Assembly (NCBI GenBank): GCA_028715665.1
Contig: JAQURI010000002.1
Location: forward strand, 1 to 60,556
Direction: 5' to 3'
From: Candidatus Ratteibacteria bacterium
Lineage (GTDB): Bacteria; CAIJMQ01
Length of the DNA: 60,556 nt
Below are positions 34,735-42,476 of this stretch, one piece after another; within the stretch, counting starts at the first letter, position 1; every line of letters starts with the position of its first letter. The position numbers and the translations under genes were made by a program. The notes under the pieces are model-generated. The model searched no databases. It saw only the letters and a list, made by a program, of their open reading frames with translations, and was not told where the DNA came from.

Positions 34735-35283
34735 TTACCTCAATTTCAGTCTATCTAGCGTGTACGCTATCGTATCCTCAAGATACTCCCTGAGCATATG
34801 TTTCTGGTTCAGCCTCTGGGCGTCCTGACCGTTAAATTCGAGCTTGAATTCACCCATAGATTCATTCTTGGGAAATATTACTGTGAAGTCTGCATAATCA
34901 TCGTAGAAACCCCCTTCATCCATTGCATGGAATGAATTGCTTGCTCTCCATGAAGACTTTGTTTCCTCGACCGACCATCCTGAGTTTATTCCTGAGCCGT
35001 GTAGTTCTCTGATAAACCCGTTCACTTTGGCAATGTTCGGAGAGTGTGGGTGCTTGAATCCCCATGGTGCCTTACTTATAACTACAACATCATCAGGTTG
35101 CACAATTACATCGTAAGGTATTATGTCTCCTCCGGCCATTTGGTGCGTGCCGAAATTTACTGTATATCCGGTCTTTCCCCATCTGCCCTGTACCGTCCCT
35201 ATGCCTGCATTTTTATGGAATTTGTATCCATGGAAACTGGGTTTTAATCTTACCTTTGTTCCGGTCTTTAGAATTTCCGGCAT
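34735..35283 (-). CDS. Protein with N-terminal SH3/KOW-like module
   Basis: 182 residues. Residues about 5-45 (TGTKVRLKPSFHGYKFHKN then GIGTVQGRWG) look like a KOW/SH3 module; the remainder is alpha/beta and unrecognised. Gly/His-rich patches may bind nucleic acid. Confidence 0.6.
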   Translation of the reverse strand: MPEILKTGTKVRLKPSFHGYKFHKNAGIGTVQGRWGKTGYTVNFGTHQMAGGDIIPYDVIVQPDDVVVISKAPWGFKHPHSPNIAKVNGFIRELHGSGINSGWSVEETKSSWRASNSFHAMDEGGFYDDYADFTVIFPKNESMGEFKLEFNGQDAQRLNQKHMLREYLEDTIAYTLDRLKLR

Positions 35284-35286
35284 GGT

Positions 35287-35730
35287 TTACGACCTCCGTA
35301 TTTTTCGTTCGATTTCCAGTCTTCTCCTCTCTTGGATTTGAGCCGGGGTTTCGACCGGATGATACTGGTCAATTACCCTCATGGACGCCATAATCTCTTC
35401 TAACGCTTTTGCGTCTTCCGGCCTGTCACTGTAGGCACCCTGCGCCCGTTTAGCGTATAGAGCTTGCCAGATTATATTTCGCTTTCTTCCATTCAACTGC
35501 ACTTTTACAGAAACACTGTCAGGCAATGCTTTGACCATTGTTCTTTGTCGTTCCATTATTATCCGTGCTCCAATTTTTGAGACAGGAACGTTCAGCATTC
35601 GTGAGTATTCAAATTTTAGCCCTTTTATTCGTTCTGTGGCTGTCCCTTTAGGGATGACAATATCTATTATATCAATTCGTTCCCCTGTGCTTTTCCAGTT
35701 AAATTCTACTCTAATTTTTTCTTCTGCCAT
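35287..35730 (-). CDS. Hypothetical protein (147 aa)
   Basis: 147 residues: beta-rich N-terminal half (IRVEFNWKSTGERIDIIDIV) and a long basic helix at the C-terminus. No family recognised; well placed in the operon between 35283 and 35753. Confidence 0.6.
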   Translation of the reverse strand: MAEEKIRVEFNWKSTGERIDIIDIVIPKGTATERIKGLKFEYSRMLNVPVSKIGARIIMERQRTMVKALPDSVSVKVQLNGRKRNIIWQALYAKRAQGAYSDRPEDAKALEEIMASMRVIDQYHPVETPAQIQERRRLEIERKIRRS

Positions 35731-35752
35731 TATTATACTCTCCTTGATTTTA

Positions 35753-36100
35753 TTATTTCAACTTCCCCCAATAAGTTTTTGAGTTGCTTCTGTGTATAAT
35801 TTCATGCGTCCTGTTGTTAAGCCTGTCAAAATCCTGTGTGGCTTTTCCACCATCTGTCTGCCAGAATGATGAAAATTTATTGGTGTCGATGTTTAATCCA
35901 AAATATTTTTCCAGCCATTTTTTCGATACTCTTTTAGCCGAGATATAGAACGGGCTGTCTCTTGCTGTAATCTGAACGATAGCAAAATGTGGGTTGTTCT
36001 TTTCAAATTTGTTCTTTGCATCTGTTTTGTTTTTGCCATTTACAACTCGTTCAATGGTTGTATTTTTCGTCCAGTGCTGTCCGATTATTTCGTATCTCAT
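35753..36100 (-). CDS. Hypothetical basic protein (115 aa)
   Basis: 115 residues, alpha/beta, basic. It begins with a beta hairpin pattern (YEIIGQHWTKNTTIERVVNG). No family recognised. Confidence 0.6.
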   Translation of the reverse strand: MRYEIIGQHWTKNTTIERVVNGKNKTDAKNKFEKNNPHFAIVQITARDSPFYISAKRVSKKWLEKYFGLNIDTNKFSSFWQTDGGKATQDFDRLNNRTHEIIHRSNSKTYWGKLK

Positions 36101-36113
36101 ATTTACGCCTCCT

Positions 36114-36947
36114 TTAGAATCGGTCTCCTGTTATCGGGTCGTTAATATATCCCCCTTCATCCATTATTGCTCCATGAGAGAGTGCATCGACCAGTCGCCT
36201 GTCTTCGGCTGTTGCATAATACTCGCTTAGCCCTTCCCTGCCGAGCAGGAAGACTTGATAGGTATGAATTAATGATGAAATTGACTCGTAAAACTTTTCA
36301 ATATACGTCCTGTTAGGATATCTGTTCAACAAATTATCTATAAATGATGAACCAGACTCTGAAATAGAGTACCAGTTTGTAAATCTGTTAAATCTTTCGT
36401 TCCAGTCGAAACTTTCGTCAACAAAATACGGTTCATACAAACCCCGGCTGATATATATTCCTACCCCGATTATTCGATGCCTCAGCGGAGACATTTGTTC
36501 TTCTACAGATAACGAATTGTCTTTTGTTTTAACAATGTCCAGTTTGGGTATTGAACCGTTTGGAATGTTGGAGCGATGTCGCCTCAATAATCTTGAGATT
36601 TTTTCTAATGGTTCGTGAATATACCATTTCGGATTTTTTTTCTTGAATTCTATATACTCAGGCGAATCTTTTCCAAGAAGCATGAATTTATTGTATCTGT
36701 TACGAAAATTTGGCGGTATTGTTGGAGATATTATATCGTCCCACTTTTGCTGTTCTGCTATAATGAATGTTTTCAGGTCTGGTTTAATAAGAATCCCTTT
36801 TATTTCAATATCCCAGTCTTTCCCGAACTGCGGGTCGTTGTTTATTTCCATTGGTGTTCTTAATATGTCAGTTAAAGCCCCTTTGAGTGCAGCTTCTCTG
36901 TGGCCTTCTGAGTCTTCATGCCAGCCTTTTCCCTTCATCTCTTTCAT
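36114..36947 (-). CDS. Protein with N-terminal GW/H module
   Basis: 277 residues. The first 35 are KGKGWHEDSEGHREAALKG then RTPM, a clean copy of the shared module. The rest is a helical domain without recognised motifs; the C-terminus reads MDEGGYINDP. I use the ATG at 36947 (AAAGGACTGATT upstream); a GTG/ATG extension overlaps the neighbour. Confidence 0.6.
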   Translation of the reverse strand: MKEMKGKGWHEDSEGHREAALKGALTDILRTPMEINNDPQFGKDWDIEIKGILIKPDLKTFIIAEQQKWDDIISPTIPPNFRNRYNKFMLLGKDSPEYIEFKKKNPKWYIHEPLEKISRLLRRHRSNIPNGSIPKLDIVKTKDNSLSVEEQMSPLRHRIIGVGIYISRGLYEPYFVDESFDWNERFNRFTNWYSISESGSSFIDNLLNRYPNRTYIEKFYESISSLIHTYQVFLLGREGLSEYYATAEDRRLVDALSHGAIMDEGGYINDPITGDRF

Positions 36948-36948
36948 C

Positions 36949-37233
36949 TTAATCAGTCCTTTTGTAATGCACGTACAGTACGTAGCCCTGAACCCCCTCC
37001 ATACCCAGTTCGTGGCCTGCATGGTTTATCCAGACCATTCGTGGGATTACTCTGGCAAGATGTCCTTGATTACGATTGGCGTCTGCTGCCCCATTCGCTT
37101 CCGATTTGCTGAGGTATGCACGGCGATACATGAATCTCTTTCTGCCGAAATATTTGGCTTTGTGCATGTCCCTGTTCTCTGTCCCGCCGGTGATGTATAT
37201 CTCACCGAATTTTCTTTTTCCTAGTGGTCTCAT
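36949..37233 (-). CDS. Hypothetical basic protein (94 aa)
   Basis: 94 residues, Arg/Lys/Tyr-rich N-terminus and a His/Gly-rich C-terminal half (VWINHAGHELG). No family recognised. Confidence 0.55.
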   Translation of the reverse strand: MRPLGKRKFGEIYITGGTENRDMHKAKYFGRKRFMYRRAYLSKSEANGAADANRNQGHLARVIPRMVWINHAGHELGMEGVQGYVLYVHYKRTD

Positions 37234-37236
37234 ATT

Positions 37237-37767
37237 TTAATCCCTCTGTACCCATTTGGCAGTTCGGTACTTGTTAAGAATTGCCTTTTTCTCGGTTGGT
37301 GTATATTTACTCGGTGCCTGCCATGGAAGTCCTAAGCTGCGGATAATAATACTCAGCTTTTGATTAACTATCCGGCTCTTATCATCCCAGAGGTCATCCA
37401 GCATCTTGTCGTAATGAGTATTGATATAATCCTCTTGCTGGCCTTCATGAATAATATTATGAATAAATGTTCTTGATTCCGCTTCTTTTGCCGGGAGTTT
37501 GTATGGCTTAACGTAAATCGCCCATCTATAATAGTGCGGCTGACTGAAAATAAATTCAATTTTCGCCTGAGATTTTGGTAAATGAAAGACTCGTGCCAAT
37601 GTACCTAGTTCCGTCCCGAAGTTGTTACTCTTTCTTAACTCCTCTGCTATCTTGTTTGCTGTTGTTTCATCTGATACTGCTGTGTGGAACTGGTATGTTT
37701 CTTTATCGAAAATGCGCTGGAATTTCGGTTCGCTAATTCCTGAATACGGTGATTTCTGTCTCGCCAT
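37237..37767 (-). CDS. Hypothetical protein (176 aa)
   Basis: 176 residues, alpha/beta then helical. No motifs recognised. Three bases separate it from the upstream gene. Confidence 0.6.
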   Translation of the reverse strand: MARQKSPYSGISEPKFQRIFDKETYQFHTAVSDETTANKIAEELRKSNNFGTELGTLARVFHLPKSQAKIEFIFSQPHYYRWAIYVKPYKLPAKEAESRTFIHNIIHEGQQEDYINTHYDKMLDDLWDDKSRIVNQKLSIIIRSLGLPWQAPSKYTPTEKKAILNKYRTAKWVQRD

Positions 37768-37769
37768 TG

Positions 37770-38231
37770 TTATGCCCTCATCCGTTTCAGTTTCTGTAAG
37801 TATTTCGCATTTACCATCGGGGTTCTCATGCCCTCTATTTTCCGGATTATATCTGCTTTTGTTATCGGCATTGCCGTCAGTGTGCCCGGTTTGTTTTCAT
37901 GTATACTGTATTTCCGGTTCCTGCGTGCCGCTTCTTTGATTGCGGCATCATAATAGTTCTTAGTCCGGCCTGTTGACATCCCGATAAGTTTCATATTCCC
38001 GGTATAGATATCTACTATTACCCAGCCACGGGTCTCGTTCGATACTATCCACCGGTGAGGCCGGGCTTCGGCGATATCTCGTAATATCTCGTCCCTTTCC
38101 CAATTGTTTTCGGCTATTATCTGTTCTACCATATTCTCAGGGAGACCTGTCCTGTGAGCAAGTTCACCTGAAATATTGCGAGCCGACATTCCGCTGGCAA
38201 GTACGTCTCTTAATGTTTTGATTGGTTTCAT
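37770..38231 (-). CDS. Hypothetical protein with HTH-like N-terminus
   Basis: 153 residues. A helix-turn-helix-like segment (RDVLASGMSARNISGELAHR) at about 6-26 suggests DNA binding; the centre is a beta domain (RHWIVSNE style) and the end is basic helix. GGAGGAAGA lies before the ATG at 38231, which overlaps the upstream stop by ATGA. Confidence 0.6.
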   Translation of the reverse strand: MKPIKTLRDVLASGMSARNISGELAHRTGLPENMVEQIIAENNWERDEILRDIAEARPHRWIVSNETRGWVIVDIYTGNMKLIGMSTGRTKNYYDAAIKEAARRNRKYSIHENKPGTLTAMPITKADIIRKIEGMRTPMVNAKYLQKLKRMRA

Positions 38232-38665
38232 TCTTCTTCCTCCTCGAGGTGTAAATGTATCCGTTCCAGTCGGTCTCTCTGTAACCACCCATATTTCTTT
38301 TCGACCGCCATCAGTGCAGTATCTATATTATTCGTCCTGTTCCACGTATTGTTAAAATAGTCATCCACTTCGCTGTACGTGAATGTTCTTGCGGCGGTGC
38401 CTCTTGTTCGATATATCTGGCCTGCCCTCAAATCGAGCCACCACCCTTTTCCCAGACTTACTGCCCCGTTCGGGGGAGTGGTGCCGTGCCATGAACCCAC
38501 AATCCTGCCGTTCGGGAGTTTCCAGTGATTTAATCCACCAATATTAACTATTACCGCCCGGTGTTTTGTTTTTGATTGCCGTTCTTTTTTTCTAGCCGCC
38601 TCTTCAAGATGGACTTTCGTATATGCTTGTGCCCATGTTGTCGGATTTCTGGGAATTCGTGCCAT
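38228..38665 (-). CDS. Hypothetical Trp-rich protein (145 aa)
   Basis: 145 residues: a basic helix (about 10-35), then a Gly/Trp-rich beta domain (LNHWKLPNGRIVGSWHG; GKGWWLDLRAGQIY), then an acidic helix. No family recognised. Confidence 0.6.
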   Translation of the reverse strand: MARIPRNPTTWAQAYTKVHLEEAARKKERQSKTKHRAVIVNIGGLNHWKLPNGRIVGSWHGTTPPNGAVSLGKGWWLDLRAGQIYRTRGTAARTFTYSEVDDYFNNTWNRTNNIDTALMAVEKKYGWLQRDRLERIHLHLEEEEE

Positions 38666-38670
38666 GGTGA

Positions 38671-38922
38671 TTAGTTCCTCCCTCTTCCCTTCGGCTTCTT
38701 TGAAGCTTTTGGTTTTTTGGTTTTAAAGGCTCGTACTCTTTGTTCCTGCCATTCATACCTATGGCACCGACTGCAAGTGAGTGGTGGAACGCCAGTTAAA
38801 TGTAGTTTAGGTGAAAACCACGAGTGGTTACATTTGAGACACACGCAGTTATCGCCGGGCTTTCTTTTTAGTTGGTTCGGATTGATGTGAATTTTTTTTC
38901 GTGCTGGGGTCTTGGATTTCAT
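38671..38922 (-). CDS. Zinc-ribbon basic protein (83 aa)
   Basis: 83 residues: Lys-rich ends flanking a CLKC...CSRC ribbon (about 28-58). First gene after the promoter at 38930, so it may lead the 38.9-31 kb transcription unit. A DNA/RNA-binding or translational role is possible. Confidence 0.7.
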   Translation of the reverse strand: MKSKTPARKKIHINPNQLKRKPGDNCVCLKCNHSWFSPKLHLTGVPPLTCSRCHRYEWQEQRVRAFKTKKPKASKKPKGRGRN

Positions 38923-38927
38923 AGTTA

Positions 38928-38968
38928 TACTATGCTATATAATAAGACCTTTATAAGCCTTTCCTAAC
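38928..38968 (-). promoter_or_regulatory. Promoter of the 38.9 kb operon
   Basis: Minus strand GGCTTATAAAGGTCTTATTA then TATAGCAT: two overlapping TATA-like boxes, one about 25 and one about 35-40 bases before the ATG at 38922. Confidence 0.6.
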
Positions 38969-39017
38969 TACTCCTCTGAGTTATGGTTTTACACTTTCAA
39001 CGGGTTTTTAAATGTGT

Positions 39018-39209
39018 TCAGATAGCGTTTAATGAATTCGTCTTTTGTGTAGGATGTGCAATTATTATATGCATCAATCTTTGATGCATCATCCGAAGCC
39101 ATTTATTTAACCAGTAATTTTTATATATTATCTTTCTTACAAATTCTTCTGTCCAATACCCCTTTGATTTTTTATCCATACCAACCACAAAATAACTCTC
39201 AAACCCCAA
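39018..39209 (-). CDS. Small protein, probably frameshifted
   Basis: A 63-residue frame starting at TTG 39209, directly after the upstream stop (TAATTG). Near 39100 the coding character moves to another frame: 38989-39102 encodes MASDDASKIDAYNN...YTKDEFIKRYLNTF, which resembles the upstream WTEEFVRKIIYKNYW. Either two tandem mini-genes with a duplicated motif or one frameshifted gene. Confidence 0.4.
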   Translation of the reverse strand: MGFESYFVVGMDKKSKGYWTEEFVRKIIYKNYWLNKWLRMMHQRLMHIIIAHPTQKTNSLNAI

Positions 39210-39941
39210 TTAAATTTTTACGGGGTCTTTCCGTTTTAATTCCATTTCGACATCGTTAGTTGTCGTATTTGCTTTCGACATAAATTCAGATTGCCACTTT
39301 TCAAACCTTCCTTCTTCGTATCCAACATCGTGATATGTCTCTTCAAGTTTTATTTCGTCGAATACCTCTGGTTGAAGCTCTTTTTTCAATTCTTTAACCT
39401 TATACAATATATCATGAAGTTCGTTTGCTACGCATATATACTCTGGGTCTGATACCACAAACGATGCCAGTTTTGCCTCAAGGATGCCCGCCTTTTCCTG
39501 TAATTCACTTAACTGAGTTATATCCTTATCATAAACCCACAATACCAGTGAAGCGTGATTGCCTTTCAGTTCGCCTTTGATAATCCATTTTATATAATTG
39601 TCAATTGTATGTATTTCATTCAGGGTTTTCTCAAATACATACCCGTTATCAGTCTTGTTCCAGCCGGGAGCCACTGTAACATCAGGCTTCCGGTCAATAG
39701 TAACCATAGGGACTTTCAATGGAGCCATCTGGTTGATTGCCCCTTTGGTTGCTGCTATAACGTGTTCAGGGGCTTTTTCATCCCCTCTGGCGTCCTTTTG
39801 TTTTCCCTCAAACCAACCGGAATTTAAGTTTGCAATACGACGAGCATCCGTTTCGCTCATCCTGTGGTAGTCTCTGAGGTGTCTGTATAGCTCAGGTTCA
39901 TCAATGAATTGTTTTGAACAGCCTTTTGGACATGATATCAT
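39210..39941 (-). CDS. C2H2 zinc-finger protein with GW/H module
   Basis: 243 residues. A C2H2-like finger at the start (CPKGC...YRHLRDYH), then SGWFEGKQK...EKAPEHVIAATKG...VPM (about 40-80), the shared module, then a mixed helical domain. The pairing of a finger with the module supports a DNA-related role for the family. Confidence 0.65.
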   Translation of the reverse strand: MISCPKGCSKQFIDEPELYRHLRDYHRMSETDARRIANLNSGWFEGKQKDARGDEKAPEHVIAATKGAINQMAPLKVPMVTIDRKPDVTVAPGWNKTDNGYVFEKTLNEIHTIDNYIKWIIKGELKGNHASLVLWVYDKDITQLSELQEKAGILEAKLASFVVSDPEYICVANELHDILYKVKELKKELQPEVFDEIKLEETYHDVGYEEGRFEKWQSEFMSKANTTTNDVEMELKRKDPVKI

Positions 39942-40192
39942 ATGAAAAAGAATGACATCTAAAGTAAATAAAGATATTGTGAACTACCTCACCCTGAAAT
40001 ACCTATAATCAGGACGATATTTTGTATAACCGGATTTTCCGATAATTTTTTATGATTCTCTTTGCTTGCCATGTTACCACAATTAGTTTATAATCGTACC
40101 ATTGCGATATAACTCTCGTCTCTAGCAGTGAGAGAGGTTCAATGGGTTAGTGATAGACAAAGACGATTTTATTTTTGAGGCACCCTGAAAAA
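39942..40192. other. Intergenic region
   Basis: AT-rich. It contains a CTCTC/GAGAG hairpin (about 40113-40136) and an AGGGTGCC copy of the leader seed near 40174-40182, just past the stop of 40193-40432. A 27-codon frame at 39989-40072 (MASKENHKKLSENPVIQNIV...) is possible but weakly supported. Confidence 0.4.
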
Positions 40193-40432
40193 TTAAAAAT
40201 CCGATAATTGTTTTTGGTGGCTGTCGTCGGGATGCTGGAACTCTGGTACCGTTCTCTGCATAAATTGTTCCTGTGCCTTTGGATTCAATGGGAATTCATT
40301 GTTGATTCCCACCAACTTTATTGGACATCTCTCGTTATGGTATTTTAGGTCATGATAACATCGTTCCACACAACAATATTGGATGATTTCTTCTTTTATC
40401 ACTTTCGTTTTTTCTTTGAACAAACCCACCAC
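40193..40432 (-). CDS. Cys-rich hypothetical protein, start uncertain
   Basis: From GTG 40432 it is 79 residues with CCVERCYH...C. The frame is open upstream to about 40550 and encodes two further Cys pairs (VCSKCYG, LCARK, NCC), so the true protein is probably longer, but that stretch has no ATG, GTG or TTG. The best-placed candidate is ATA 40517-40519, seven bases after AAGGA. Confidence 0.55.
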   Translation of the reverse strand: MVGLFKEKTKVIKEEIIQYCCVERCYHDLKYHNERCPIKLVGINNEFPLNPKAQEQFMQRTVPEFQHPDDSHQKQLSDF

Positions 40433-40520
40433 ACAGCAGTTCTGGCTTGGCTTTCGGGCACATAAATCGACGCCATAGCATTTACTGCATACTGTTTTTT
40501 GGTTGAGTAATTTCGTTATA

Positions 40521-40796
40521 TCACTTTCCTTGTGTGGTTGTACGTACAGAATACTCTACTCTTAGTTGCTCGGCATTCTTCTGGTCTTCCGGTTTCAGGT
40601 ACCGCTTGTATCGCTCAAATAGTGTATTGGCTGCATCCGCCTCTTCCTGCGTGTAATCGCGCCATCCAGCCTGATACTCTTGCGTATTGCAAATTAGACG
40701 AAGGAATAAAGGGTCTATAGTTAGCAAGTCCGGGCTACGTCTGAATTGTTCCTTCTTTCGTTTAATACGATTTATAAGTGTTGACAAGTGGCTCAT
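40521..40796 (-). CDS. Hypothetical basic helical protein (91 aa)
   Basis: 91 residues, helical and basic, with YTQEEADAANTLFERYKRYL. It overlaps the upstream gene by ATGA and contains a TGTACGTACA palindrome at 40539-40548 near its end. No family recognised. Confidence 0.6.
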   Translation of the reverse strand: MSHLSTLINRIKRKKEQFRRSPDLLTIDPLFLRLICNTQEYQAGWRDYTQEEADAANTLFERYKRYLKPEDQKNAEQLRVEYSVRTTTQGK

Positions 40797-41098
40797 TGTT
40801 TCACCTCAATATCATCTGCTTGAACTTTATCCAAATCTCTGATTTGTGCCGTGACTTTGTTAAGGATTGCAATGGGGGTGTCGTTCCTTATGAACTCATA
40901 TCGTGCTTTGTACTCATGGATTTTATGGAAAAATATCGCTAACGTGAAGCCCTGTTTGTTCTTCTTTCTTATCCATTCCCGTGCTTTTTTCTTTAAACAA
41001 TAAAGGCCGTCAGTATCTTTTTCCGCCGCAATATACCAGTTTTCTTTCTGTGACTCATTTTTTGTAATAATATTCCTCCTGATGTTAATTATTTGCAC
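40793..41098 (-). CDS. Hypothetical protein, start codon unusual
   Basis: About 90-101 residues (ESQKENWYIAAEKDTDGLYC...). The only canonical in-frame start is a GTG at 41098 lying inside the GGGTGC leader seed. AGGAGG at 41075-41080 instead points to ATT 41066-41068. A nearby ATG is out of frame and stops after 18 codons. Confidence 0.55.
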   Translation of the reverse strand: MQIINIRRNIITKNESQKENWYIAAEKDTDGLYCLKKKAREWIRKKNKQGFTLAIFFHKIHEYKARYEFIRNDTPIAILNKVTAQIRDLDKVQADDIEVKQ

Positions 41099-41163
41099 CC
41101 GAAGAAAAAAAGCACGGATACAAGATAGGAAAACTAAAATATAAAAGTGAATGTCAGTTCATC

Positions 41164-41192
41164 CCTTTGAAACATAATTACGATAAACCTAT
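41164..41192 (-). promoter_or_regulatory. Promoter, shared motif copy
   Basis: Minus strand TCCGATAGGTTTATCGTAAT then TATGTTTC. It lies about 65-95 bases before 41098, so the message would have a longer leader that includes the GGGTGC element. Confidence 0.7.
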
Positions 41193-41230
41193 CGGATGCT
41201 AGAAGGCGGGGTATGCTTCATCCCCGTACT

Positions 41231-41380
41231 TCAGTACAGGGTATTCGCAAGTTCGTCTTCGAATTGGTGTTTTGCTATAGATAACCCTGCAATCGCCACG
41301 AATGGGTTGGGGTTTTCTTTTTTCAGAAATTCGCTTAGATGGATTAAAAATAATCCCGTTTCTTTTTGTGTATCGCTCAT
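41231..41380 (-). CDS. Small hypothetical protein (49 aa)
   Basis: 49 residues, helical (TGLFLIHLSEFLKK). The ATG at 41380 follows the hairpin leader (GTGC-TATAAC-GCAC) and AGGAAA. A longer frame reads back through the leader to 41428 but would translate the hairpin. Confidence 0.55.
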   Translation of the reverse strand: MSDTQKETGLFLIHLSEFLKKENPNPFVAIAGLSIAKHQFEDELANTLY

Positions 41381-41412
41381 ATTTTGTATTTCCTGTGCGT
41401 TATAGCACCCGA
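41381..41412 (-). repeat. Hairpin/SD leader copy 1
   Basis: Minus strand CGGGTGCTATAACGCACAGG, then AAATACAAAAT and ATG 41380. Stem GTGC/GCAC with a TATAAC loop. Confidence 0.7.
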
Positions 41413-41432
41413 TGAAGAAAAAAAGCATGGGG

Positions 41433-41498
41433 TTGGATATCCTAAAAACGATGGTTCGAAGGAGATTGAGGGTACTAAAGAGGGATACCCAACCTGCA
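41433..41498. repeat. Inverted repeat GGTTGGATATCC / GGATACCCAACC
   Basis: Twelve-base arms with one mismatch, separated by about 42 bases that include AAGGAGATTGAGGGTACTAA. It lies between two small genes and could fold into a long hairpin in RNA. A related GGTTGGGTAT word occurs at 41757. Confidence 0.5.
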
Positions 41499-41532
41499 TC
41501 TTATAGTTTGTCTGTCTTAGTATTTATATTTA

Positions 41533-41772
41533 TCACATCCTTTTATTTTTGTTGTCCCATGATATCCGTGTACTTCCTACTGTTCCTATCCGATATCTGT
41601 GACATCCCTCCCTTTCGTGTTTTAGGCAACAGTTTTTGGCTAACATGTTCCGGCATGATGCGCGTAACCGCACCGGTATTATATCCTCGACTTCCCGTTC
41701 TTCGAACAGAAGTCCTAAGATATTCCAGCGTGTTGCACAGCCGCCAATACGTGTTAGGTTGGGTATTTCGAT
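41533..41772 (-). CDS. Cys-rich ORF with apparent ATC start
   Basis: A 79-residue frame (IEIPNLTRIGGCATRWN...; later SCRNMLAKNCCLKHEREGCH, zinc-site-like). It follows the hairpin leader and a perfect AGGAGG (41780-41785) seven bases before ATC 41770-41772. No ATG, GTG or TTG lies near the start; an internal GTG would give only the Cys-rich half. Real but oddly initiated, or a gene with a mutated start. Confidence 0.5.
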   Translation of the reverse strand: MEIPNLTRIGGCATRWNILGLLFEEREVEDIIPVRLRASCRNMLAKNCCLKHEREGCHRYRIGTVGSTRISWDNKNKRM

Positions 41773-41779
41773 GTGGATT

Positions 41780-41800
41780 CCTCCTGTGCGTTATAGCACC
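41780..41800 (-). repeat. Hairpin/SD leader copy 2
   Basis: Minus strand GGGTGCTATAACGCACAGGA plus GG: stem GTGC/GCAC directly followed by AGGAGG. It precedes the ATC-start ORF. Confidence 0.7.
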
Positions 41801-41806
41801 CTAGAA

Positions 41807-41873
41807 TGCTTCACAATTAAGAAGATTTGCCCTGAGAAATAAAATACGATAAAATAAGGGGAATTGTGAAGCA
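41807..41873. repeat. Long hairpin, copy A (TGCTTCACAATT arms)
   Basis: Perfect 12-base arms TGCTTCACAATT (41807-41818) and AATTGTGAAGCA (41862-41873). The same arms and flanks recur at 49006-49042. Both copies end in the CACCCG seed of the leader family; the loop here carries about 30 extra bases. Confidence 0.75.
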
Positions 41874-41897
41874 CCCGAAAAAAAAAATGTTCCGCCC

Positions 41898-42134
41898 TTA
41901 TGCTACCAAGATATTATTTTTAACAATTTCAATGCCGTTTTCAGAGATATATCGTGTTTCTATGTCTTTTGGTGATGCTCTATTTTTCAACATTTTGACC
42001 CGCTCCTTGGGGCTCGACACAGAATCTCTCCTATTAATTGTTTCTGGGTTCCATTTCGACCAGAGAATACATCCGTTACAATCTCCTGTTCCAAGCAGTT
42101 GATTCTTACTCTTACAGTTTCCGCAGTATTTCAT
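41898..42134 (-). CDS. Zinc-ribbon hypothetical protein (78 aa)
   Basis: 78 residues. The N-terminus has CGNC...C..C (about 4-22), a zinc ribbon; the rest is charged helix and a beta end. The ATG at 42134 sits behind leader copy 3. Confidence 0.65.
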   Translation of the reverse strand: MKYCGNCKSKNQLLGTGDCNGCILWSKWNPETINRRDSVSSPKERVKMLKNRASPKDIETRYISENGIEIVKNNILVA

Positions 42135-42172
42135 CTCAATCGCTCCTGTGCGTTATAGCACCCGAAAAAAAA
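42135..42172 (-). repeat. Hairpin/SD leader copy 3
   Basis: Minus strand TTTTTTTTCGGGTGCTATAA, then CGCACAGGAGCGATTGAG and ATG 42134. The T-run begins right after the preceding stop codon. Confidence 0.8.
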
Positions 42173-42242
42173 TAACTATTAAAGATGTTCCGCCTTTAAT
42201 GATTTTTCTACTTCCAAAATTAAATCATCTGCGATTCTTCTA

Positions 42243-42440
42243 TTATGACTTCCGGGGTTTGTTGCATATCCAGTACCTCTTTTTTCTTAGACCATATATT
42301 ACACTCGATACAAAGCTTCCAATAGTTAATATTATGACGTTTCTGATTACGTTTTCGTCTGTTAGTAGATACAGAACCAATGCCGTCAGCACTAAGAATA
42401 TTGCAGTTTTTCCCACTGCGTCTTTTAAGATTTCCTTCAT
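42243..42440 (-). CDS. Small membrane protein, possible frameshifted C-terminus
   Basis: 65 residues with two hydrophobic segments (about 12-27 and 33-50). GGAGGCA lies before the ATG at 42440. Just after the second segment is an A-run (AGAAAAAAGAGG); a shift there opens frames ending ADDLILEVEKSLKAEHL or QQTPEVIIEESQMI, which look more protein-like than the annotated tail and fill the gap to leader copy 3. Confidence 0.6.
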   Translation of the reverse strand: MKEILKDAVGKTAIFLVLTALVLYLLTDENVIRNVIILTIGSFVSSVIYGLRKKRYWICNKPRKS

Positions 42441-42476
42441 TGTCTGCCTCCACTACTGACTTTTTCGTATTGGATA

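Noticed and set aside
41412..41804. Plus-strand 130-codon ORF
   Set aside because: It runs antisense through two hairpin leaders and the Cys-rich minus-strand frame, has no ribosome binding site, and its predicted product is low in charged residues and not protein-like.
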